The position numbers were made by a program, and so were the translations under genes. A DNA stretch of 6,576 bases, taken from positions 1-6,576 of the forward strand of contig DASRIA010000019.1 in the NCBI GenBank assembly GCA_035650255.1, in the 5' to 3' direction. Origin of the DNA: DASRIA01 sp035650255 (GTDB taxonomy: Bacteria; Actinomycetota; Thermoleophilia; Solirubrobacterales; JBBDJG01). The notes under the pieces were generated by a model. The model made no database searches and had not been told where the DNA came from. It saw only the letters and a list, made by a program, of their open reading frames with translations. Positions 1 to 4,159 of the stretch are shown piece after piece. Positions within the stretch are counted from its first letter, which is position 1, and every line of letters begins with the position of its first letter.

Positions 1-2
1 TG

Positions 3-746
3 TATCGGGTCGGGCACCGCGCGCCGAGTGTCGAGGCCAGATATATGGCGGCGGTATTGGCTTGTGGCGACGGCGCGCTGTTGGCTGGAGGCGCAGCCGC
101 ATACCTGCTCGGGGTGGTGAGGGGGAGGCCGCCGGAACCCGAGGTCGCGACGCCGTGCAAGCGAAGGGTCGCGGGCCTCAAGACGCGGCGCTGCGCCCAC
201 CGGGACGCAACGGTCTGGCGGGGGATTCCGGTCACGAGCGTCGCACGCACCCTCGTGGACCTGGCTCCGTACCTACCCGAAGAGGAACTGGCGCGTGCGT
301 GCCACGAGGCCGGCATCCGCCACCACACGACGCCCGCCCAGGTGGAGGCGATCCTCGCGCGCAGGGCCAGGACTCCGGGCGCTCCGAAGCTCAGAGCAGT
401 GATGACGGGCGAGGTGAAGGTGACCCTCAGCAAGCTGGAACGGCGTTTCCTGTACCTACTAGGAGAAATCCGCCGCCCGCTCCCCCAGACCAACCGCCCG
501 GCCGGCACCAGGCGGGTCGACTGCCGCTGGCCCGCGCACAAGCTGACCGTGGAGCTCGACGGCTACCGCTACCACCGTTCCCGCCACGCCTGGGAGCAGG
601 ACCGTCGCCGCGAGCGCGAGGCCCGCGCCCGCGGCGACGAGTTTCGCCGCTACACGTACGCCGACGTCTGCGAGCGCCCGGCGGCCATGCTGGCCGAGCT
701 GCGCGCCCTACTCCCGGAGGTCGAGCGCCTCGAGCTGGTCGGCTGA
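3..746 (+). CDS. AbiEi-like / DUF559-type nuclease-fold protein, 5' end cut by window edge
   Basis: The reading frame is open from the window edge to a TGA at 744-746. An ATG lies at 45, but the 14 codons before it (YRVGHRAPSVEARY) look like the usual run-in of this family, so the true start is probably outside the window and an N-terminal winged-helix part is missing. Numbering from the ATG at 45, residues 1-110 resemble the middle of AbiEi-type antitoxin-like proteins (AAVLACGDGALL near 2-13, then RTLVDLA at 68-74). Residues 125-233 look like the DUF559/Vsr-like PD-(D/E)XK endonuclease fold: Glu132, Asp159 in RRVDCRW, Glu170 and Asp172 in VELDGY, a nearby His, then the R-x-x-W-E-x-D-R-x-R-E motif. 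These proteins are common as single genes in high-GC actinobacteria and usually lack an obvious AbiEii toxin partner. None is visible here, and actual nuclease or antitoxin activity is unproven. The last 39 bases overlap the opposite-strand hemerythrin gene. Confidence 0.8.
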   Translation, partial: YRVGHRAPSVEARYMAAVLACGDGALLAGGAAAYLLGVVRGRPPEPEVATPCKRRVAGLKTRRCAHRDATVWRGIPVTSVARTLVDLAPYLPEEELARACHEAGIRHHTTPAQVEAILARRARTPGAPKLRAVMTGEVKVTLSKLERRFLYLLGEIRRPLPQTNRPAGTRRVDCRWPAHKLTVELDGYRYHRSRHAWEQDRRREREARARGDEFRRYTYADVCERPAAMLAELRALLPEVERLELVG

Positions 747-1133
747 GAGCGCCGCCTCGATCGCCGGGAACAGCACGCGCTCCTCGTGGCGCACGTGGGC
801 GTCCAGCCGCTCGCCGAGCTCGCGTACCTGGTCGACCGGCGGCGACGCCGCATCGCGCAGCGCCGCAACTCGCGCGCGGATCCACACGTGGTCGGTCAGC
901 ACCCGCACGATCGCGTCGTCGGCCGGATCCGCGCCGCCGTGCCGGACGTAGGCGGGCAGCAGCACCTCCTCCTCGGCGCGGAAGTGGAGCGACCCATGAC
1001 CTTCGAAGAACTCGACCATGTCGCTCAGCGCCTCCCTCACGTTCGACTCGTCGGCGCGCTTCAGCTTCAGCGCCTGATGCAGGGCCTGGTGATGATCGTG
1101 CGAGAGCGGGGTGAGTGCCGGGTCGCGCTTCAA
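708..1133 (-). CDS. Hemerythrin-like HHE-domain protein
   Basis: A 141-residue protein with a single hemerythrin/HHE cation-binding four-helix bundle and no other domain. Likely di-iron ligands are all present: His12/His14/His15 in SHDHH, His50 and Glu54 in HFRAEEEVLLP, His82 in DHVWIRA, and His113 with Glu117/Glu118 in HVRHEERVLFP. Such proteins are soluble and bind O2, NO or iron, or sense redox state; which applies here cannot be read. The start is set at a TTG whose last two bases are shared with the TGA of the upstream oxidoreductase gene (TTGA). This gives LKRDPALTPLSHDHH, the usual N-terminus for the family, and no ATG or GTG sits in a better place. There is no Shine-Dalgarno sequence, so translational coupling to the upstream gene is likely. 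It is the last gene of the leftward operon, and its 3' end overlaps the convergent DUF559-type gene. Confidence 0.9.
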   Translation of the reverse strand: MKRDPALTPLSHDHHQALHQALKLKRADESNVREALSDMVEFFEGHGSLHFRAEEEVLLPAYVRHGGADPADDAIVRVLTDHVWIRARVAALRDAASPPVDQVRELGERLDAHVRHEERVLFPAIEAALSADQLEALDLRE

Positions 1134-2380
1134 GCCGCGACCGAGAAGCGCATCCGCGCGCGCTCGAACCGGTCGAGTGCGCCCGTGCCGAGCGCCGTGG
1201 CGGGCGTCAGACAACCCGAGCGGTCCGGCGTCAATCCAGGCTCTGCGAGCATCAGCCCCGCCTCGCCCAGCATCCGCGCCGTCGCCAGATACCCCGGGTG
1301 GCCGTCCGCGTCGACGTCGACGCGCACCTTCTGCCCGCCCGCCGTTTCGGCCGTGAGCACCATCTTCCAGCTCCACTGCTCCAGCCGCTCGCCTGACGGG
1401 CCGTAGCCGGAGCCCGGCAGGACCTTGCCGAGCGCAGCGCCGACGCGCTGCCGCACCGAGGGCCGCGCGCGTGCGGCGGCGGCCACCGCGGCCTGCATCC
1501 CGGACAGCATGCCCGCCGCCGCAAATCGCAACGGCAGCGAAGCCGTGCCGCCCGGCAGCGCGAAGCCCTCGCGGTAGCGGAAGGGCTCGACACCCGTGAG
1601 CGCCGCCGTCCGGTGGATCACCGCAGGATTGATGAACGCCGCCGGCGCCATCGGTGCGATCACAGCTCCGTTGTCGCGCCGCGGCGCGACGGTGATCGGG
1701 CTGCGGCGGCGGACCTCCTCGGCGCGCACCGGATCCGTGAGCAACGCGGCCGGGTCCGTCACGGCCGAGGCGTTCTCGCTGCCCGCAGCCGCAGCCAGGC
1801 TCTGCAGGGTTCCCCCGGAGAGCATGTCCGACGGGCGCGGCACCCCGGGCGGGCCCTGCGTGGTCACGTGCAGGTCCGCATCGGCAAGCCCTTCGCCGAA
1901 CCGCTCGCGCGCCGTCTCGGACGCGAGCATCACGGCCACGTCCGGCGGCAAGGCCTCGAACCCGGAAACCTCCACGACCTTCACGCCCGCCTGCGCCGCG
2001 CGCGCGTCGTAGGCGTCGATCATCTGGCGGGCGAACGGGATCTCCCCGGTCAGGTCCATGTAGTGCGCGCCGTTCGACACGCACGCCTCGATCACCGGGC
2101 GCCCGTACCGCGTGTAAGGGCCGACGAGGTTCAGCACCACCCGCGTGCGCGCGGCCATCGCCGCCAGCGACGCCGGGTCGCCCAGCTCCGCGACGATCGT
2201 CTCCGGCGCATCGCACCCGACGCCGGCAAGCACCTGCCGGCACTTCGCGGGATCGCGCGCGGCCGGAGCCCACCGGGCGCCGGTCTGCGCGCACTGCTCC
2301 GCCAGGTATGCGCAGACCTGGCGCCCGGTGATGCCCGTCGCGCCGAAGACGACGACGTCGAAGTCACGCTCAGCGGCCAC
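1130..2380 (-). CDS. Saccharopine dehydrogenase-like NAD(P)-dependent oxidoreductase (trans-acting enoyl reductase-like)
   Basis: A 416-residue protein with an N-terminal Rossmann fold. The dinucleotide motif VVVFGATGITG lies at about residues 8-18, followed by VVLNLVGPYTRYG near 81-93 and GAHYMDLTGE near 104-113. This layout matches the saccharopine dehydrogenase NADP-binding family, in particular the branch that includes the mycobacterial trans-acting enoyl reductase of phthiocerol lipid synthesis, which is usually about 400-420 residues. True saccharopine dehydrogenase activity is unlikely for this branch; the actual substrate is unknown and may be a lipid or polyketide intermediate. The GTG start at 2378-2380 places the Rossmann motif at the expected distance from the N-terminus. 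It has no Shine-Dalgarno but is preceded by a TAGGCT box six bases away, so it may also be transcribed alone as a leaderless message. The gap to the upstream tautomerase gene is 33 bases, and its stop overlaps the hemerythrin start. Confidence 0.88.
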   Translation of the reverse strand: MAAERDFDVVVFGATGITGRQVCAYLAEQCAQTGARWAPAARDPAKCRQVLAGVGCDAPETIVAELGDPASLAAMAARTRVVLNLVGPYTRYGRPVIEACVSNGAHYMDLTGEIPFARQMIDAYDARAAQAGVKVVEVSGFEALPPDVAVMLASETARERFGEGLADADLHVTTQGPPGVPRPSDMLSGGTLQSLAAAAGSENASAVTDPAALLTDPVRAEEVRRRSPITVAPRRDNGAVIAPMAPAAFINPAVIHRTAALTGVEPFRYREGFALPGGTASLPLRFAAAGMLSGMQAAVAAAARARPSVRQRVGAALGKVLPGSGYGPSGERLEQWSWKMVLTAETAGGQKVRVDVDADGHPGYLATARMLGEAGLMLAEPGLTPDRSGCLTPATALGTGALDRFERARMRFSVAA

Positions 2381-2386
2381 AGCCGT

Positions 2387-2392
2387 AGCCTA
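2387..2392 (-). promoter_or_regulatory. Possible -10 box for leaderless oxidoreductase transcript
   Basis: TAGGCT on the minus strand fits the actinobacterial -10 pattern TAnnnT and ends six bases before the GTG at 2380, so transcription would begin at or next to the start codon. A weak -35-like CTGACC (2412-2417) lies 19 bases further upstream. The start has no Shine-Dalgarno, which agrees with leaderless translation. This would be an internal promoter within the leftward operon. It is inferred from spacing only. Confidence 0.4.
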
Positions 2393-2413
2393 CGCCGCCG
2401 GCGCCATCGATGG

Positions 2414-2908
2414 TCAGCCGGCCGCGACCGGCTCCCCGCGCCGCTCGGCGAACACGCGCTCGGCGTACTCGCGGCCGGCCTCGGCGTCGCCCAGCGCCAG
2501 GCCCGCGATGTCGCCCAGGCCCACCACGCGGCCACCGCCGCCCCACGTGCCCTCGGGCACCTCGAGCGTGAACACCCAGACCCGCATCGGGTCGCGCGGA
2601 TGGGCGCCGCCCTCGGCGTCGAGCACCGCCTCGGTGATGCCCTCGGTCATCGCCTGCCGCCGCTCCTCGTTGAACTGACCCTCCGGAACGGAGGCGACGA
2701 AGCGGTAACGCGGGACCTCCGCGGGCGCGCCGCCCACGTACACCGTGTGCGCGCGGTGCACGAACACCCACGCGATCGAGCGCACCGTCGGGTTGGTGGG
2801 GTCGGCGCCCTCGTGACGGATCAGCAGGTCGGTCAGGTCCGCGACCAGGTCGCGCTCGGCATCGGCGGTCAGGGCACCGGCGGGGATGTAGGCGTCCAGC
2901 TGGGGCAT
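2414..2908 (-). CDS. Tautomerase-superfamily protein with two 4-OT-like halves
   Basis: A 164-residue protein starting MPQLDAYIP. Removal of Met would expose Pro as the N-terminal residue, the catalytic base of the 4-oxalocrotonate tautomerase superfamily. It appears to hold two beta-alpha-beta halves. Residues 2-64 form the first (helix around 14-32, strand VRSIAWVFVHRA at 42-53). The second starts with P66-RYRFVASVPEG, has a helix at 80-98 and ends with the strand VWVFTLEVPEGTWGGGGRV at 110-128. Its GTWGGGGRVVGL segment is a typical hairpin in longer tautomerases. The length fits a fused double unit rather than a 60-75 residue single unit. Family members interconvert keto-enol forms or dehalogenate or hydrate small acids; the substrate here is unknown. 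It is the first gene of the leftward operon, divergent from the HxlR regulator. The ATG is fixed by the Pro-1 requirement and a GGAGG just upstream. Confidence 0.85.
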   Translation of the reverse strand: MPQLDAYIPAGALTADAERDLVADLTDLLIRHEGADPTNPTVRSIAWVFVHRAHTVYVGGAPAEVPRYRFVASVPEGQFNEERRQAMTEGITEAVLDAEGGAHPRDPMRVWVFTLEVPEGTWGGGGRVVGLGDIAGLALGDAEAGREYAERVFAERRGEPVAAG

Positions 2909-2912
2909 GAGG

Positions 2913-2917
2913 CCTCC
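2913..2917 (-). promoter_or_regulatory. Ribosome binding site of tautomerase gene
   Basis: GGAGG on the minus strand, four bases before the ATG at 2908. It is the only clear Shine-Dalgarno at a start codon in this window, and it confirms the start that leaves Pro at position 2. It also implies a real 5' leader for this transcript, unlike its neighbours. Confidence 0.7.
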
Positions 2918-2946
2918 AAGGGTCTGGGTTCAAGAACGAGACCGAG

Positions 2947-2973
2947 GCTATAGGGCTAGGTTGCGACTGTCAA
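2947..2973 (-). promoter_or_regulatory. Promoter of tautomerase-oxidoreductase-hemerythrin operon
   Basis: On the minus strand a perfect -35 consensus TTGACA (2973 down to 2968) is followed after 15 bases by TATAGC (2952 down to 2947), a 4/6 match to the -10 consensus. The spacing is shorter than the usual 17, which can suit a regulated promoter. A start point near 2940 would give a leader of about 30 bases containing the GGAGG site. The -35 lies inside the right arm of an inverted repeat, so a bound regulator would block polymerase. Confidence 0.6.
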
Positions 2974-2978
2974 CCCAG
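2956..2978. promoter_or_regulatory. Candidate HxlR operator (inverted repeat)
   Basis: Arms CTAGGTTG and CAACCCAG are separated by seven bases and pair at 7 of 8 positions. The repeat is centred at 2967 in the 83-base gap between the divergent tautomerase and HxlR genes. It covers the leftward -35 and spacer, and it lies about 14-36 bases upstream of the probable HxlR start point. A dimeric winged-helix repressor bound here could shut both promoters. Assignment to the neighbouring HxlR protein is inference from position and symmetry. Confidence 0.55.
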
Positions 2979-2979
2979 G

Positions 2980-2985
2980 TACACT
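2980..2985 (+). promoter_or_regulatory. Possible -10 box for leaderless HxlR transcript
   Basis: TACACT matches the TAnnnT -10 pattern and ends six bases before the ATG at 2992, placing the transcription start at or next to that A. There is no Shine-Dalgarno, so a leaderless message is likely. No good -35 is seen, which is common for actinobacterial promoters. Confidence 0.5.
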
Positions 2986-3002
2986 GTGCAAATGGACACA
3001 GT
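2983..3002. repeat. Perfect inverted repeat over the HxlR start
   Basis: ACTGTG and CACAGT, six-base arms with an eight-base spacer, straddle the HxlR start codon. The repeat could be a second operator for autorepression. It is too short to exclude chance, and its right arm is coding (residues 2-4 of HxlR). Confidence 0.35.
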
Positions 3003-3492
3003 CGAGATCCTCGATTCCGTCGAGACCCGCCTCCGCTACAGCGACGAGAACTGCCGCATCAAGGCGGCGCTGGACATCGTGGGCGAGAAATGGTCCCTGC
3101 TCGTGCTGCGCGAGGCCTTCTTCGGCATCCGCCGCTTCGACGACTTCCACCGGGCGCTCGGCTGCGCCCGCAACCTGCTGAGCGAGCGGCTGGCCAAGCT
3201 CGTCGAGCACGGCGTCCTGGCGCGGGTCGAGTACCAGGAGCCGGGCCAGCGCCGCCGCCACGAGTACCACCTGACCGAGAAGGGCCTCGACCTGCAGCCG
3301 GCACTCGTCGCGCTGATGCAGTGGGGCGACCGCTGGAGCGGCGATCCCGACGGCCCACCGGTGGAGGTCCGCCACCGCGCATGCGGCGCTCCCGTGCAGG
3401 CCGTGCTCGCATGCGACGAGGGCCACACGGGCCTCGCGCCGCAGGACACGCGCGCGGTGCCCGGCCCGGGCGCCCGCCTCGCCTCGGCCTAG
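2992..3492 (+). CDS. HxlR-family winged-helix transcriptional regulator with C-terminal Cys extension
   Basis: A 166-residue protein. Residues 18-105 form an HxlR (MarR-like) winged helix: DENCRIKAALDIVGEKWSLLVLREAFFGIRRFDDFHRALG, then recognition-helix region NLLSERLAKLVEHGVL and a wing rich in Arg and His before YHLTEKG. Cys21, at the start of the first helix, is where redox- or electrophile-sensing members carry their reactive Cys. After residue 120 comes a C-terminal extension with VEVRHRACGAP (Cys131), Cys141 in ACDEGH and a final PGPG. This resembles the small Cys-containing tail common in actinobacterial HxlR proteins. I prefer the ATG at 2992 over the in-frame GTG at 2986 because a -10-like box ends six bases before it. 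The protein likely acts as a dimeric repressor of its own gene and of the divergent tautomerase operon. The inducer is unknown. Confidence 0.88.
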   Translation: MDTVEILDSVETRLRYSDENCRIKAALDIVGEKWSLLVLREAFFGIRRFDDFHRALGCARNLLSERLAKLVEHGVLARVEYQEPGQRRRHEYHLTEKGLDLQPALVALMQWGDRWSGDPDGPPVEVRHRACGAPVQAVLACDEGHTGLAPQDTRAVPGPGARLASA

Positions 3493-3503
3493 GCTCGCGA
3501 GCC
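3492..3503. repeat. 12-base palindrome after the HxlR stop
   Basis: GGCTCGCGAGCC is a perfect palindrome beginning on the last base of the HxlR stop codon, within the 46-base gap before the methyltransferase. As RNA it could form only a four-base stem with a CGCG loop, and no T-run follows, so it is not a convincing intrinsic terminator. It may be a protein-binding site or chance. Confidence 0.3.
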
Positions 3504-3525
3504 CGCGCCGATACGGCTTCCGCGG

Positions 3526-3531
3526 TACCGT
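3526..3531 (+). promoter_or_regulatory. Possible -10 box for leaderless methyltransferase transcript
   Basis: TACCGT fits TAnnnT and ends seven bases before the GTG at 3539. The start has no Shine-Dalgarno. The similarity in geometry to the other leaderless candidates in this window is the main support. Confidence 0.35.
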
Positions 3532-3538
3532 CCCGCGC

Positions 3539-4159
3539 GTGAGCGTCTTCTACCGGCTCCTTTACCGGCTCGGGTTCACTCCTTGGGAGGAGGCGACGAA
3601 GCACGAGGCGACCACCGCGAAGGTCGCTTCCCTGTTCGACCGCGAGCAGGAAGGGCGCGAGCCGCCCTACGGGTCCGCGCTCGACATCGGCTGCGGCGGC
3701 GGGCTGTGGTCGATCGAGCTCGCGCAGCGCGGGTGGGACGTGACGGGCGTCGACATCGTGCCCAAGGCGCTGAGTACGGCTCGCAAACGTGCGCAGGACG
3801 CAGGCGTCGAGGTGCGATTCATCCAGGGAGATGTGACCGCACTTCAGGCGGCCGGCGTCGGAACCGGGTTCCGGCTCGTATGGGACCTCGGGACGGTGCA
3901 CGGCCTCACGCCGCCCCAGTGCGCGGCCGTCGGGCGGGAGGTGAGCGCTGTTGCCGCTCCCGACGCGACCATCCTGATGCTCGCCTGGGAGCCGGGGCGC
4001 CGCGGTCCCATGCCGCGCGGCCTGAGTCGCGAGGACATCGAAGCCGCATACGCCGGGTGGACCGTCACCGACGTGGAACCGGTCGACGTCTCCGACGCGA
4101 ACGTCCCCCGGCCGGTGAGGAACGCGCGCCCGCGCTTCTACCGGCTGCGTCGCTCCTAG
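3539..4159 (+). CDS. Class I SAM-dependent methyltransferase
   Basis: A 206-residue soluble enzyme with the seven-strand Rossmann-like methyltransferase fold. Motif I (SAM binding) is ALDIGCGGG at about 47-55. The acidic residue at the end of strand 2 is Asp72 in VTGVDIV, which would bind the ribose hydroxyls. GDV follows at 97-99 (adenine contact), and motif IV is LVWDLGTVHGL at 113-123. The start MSVFYRLLYRLGFTPWE is a helix expected to cap the active site, as in small TehB/thiopurine-type methyltransferases. The methyl acceptor cannot be told. GTG at 3539 is chosen because it gives the complete N-terminal helix and follows a -10-like box. The gene stands alone. It starts 46 bases after HxlR on the same strand, so some read-through is possible, and it ends tail to tail with the amidohydrolase gene. 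Confidence 0.85.
   Translation: MSVFYRLLYRLGFTPWEEATKHEATTAKVASLFDREQEGREPPYGSALDIGCGGGLWSIELAQRGWDVTGVDIVPKALSTARKRAQDAGVEVRFIQGDVTALQAAGVGTGFRLVWDLGTVHGLTPPQCAAVGREVSAVAAPDATILMLAWEPGRRGPMPRGLSREDIEAAYAGWTVTDVEPVDVSDANVPRPVRNARPRFYRLRRS

Noticed and set aside
3..746. Complete AbiE toxin-antitoxin system
   Set aside because: Only an AbiEi-like/DUF559 protein is visible. The next gene is a convergent hemerythrin, not an AbiEii nucleotidyltransferase toxin. The upstream side is outside the window.
62..1114. 350-codon plus-strand frame overlapping the DUF559-type gene
   Set aside because: Its composition is almost all Arg, Pro, Ala and Gly. The other plus-strand frame here carries clear AbiEi/DUF559 motifs.
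2222..2241. Seven-base inverted repeat (GCCGGCA / TGCCGGC) inside the oxidoreductase gene
   Set aside because: It is within conserved coding sequence, has no T-run, and is expected by chance in GC-rich DNA.
1134..2294. Extension of the hemerythrin frame upstream to a 528-residue fusion protein
   Set aside because: The extra sequence lies out of frame over the Rossmann oxidoreductase and is Arg/Gly-rich with no domain. The TTG at 1133 gives the normal hemerythrin N-terminus.
1613..2953. 446-codon plus-strand frame opposite the oxidoreductase and tautomerase genes
   Set aside because: It resembles a mirrored codon pattern, shows no recognisable domain, and would destroy the divergent promoter layout.
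3493..3538. Intrinsic terminator after the HxlR gene
   Set aside because: The GGCTCGCGAGCC palindrome gives only a short stem and is not followed by T residues.
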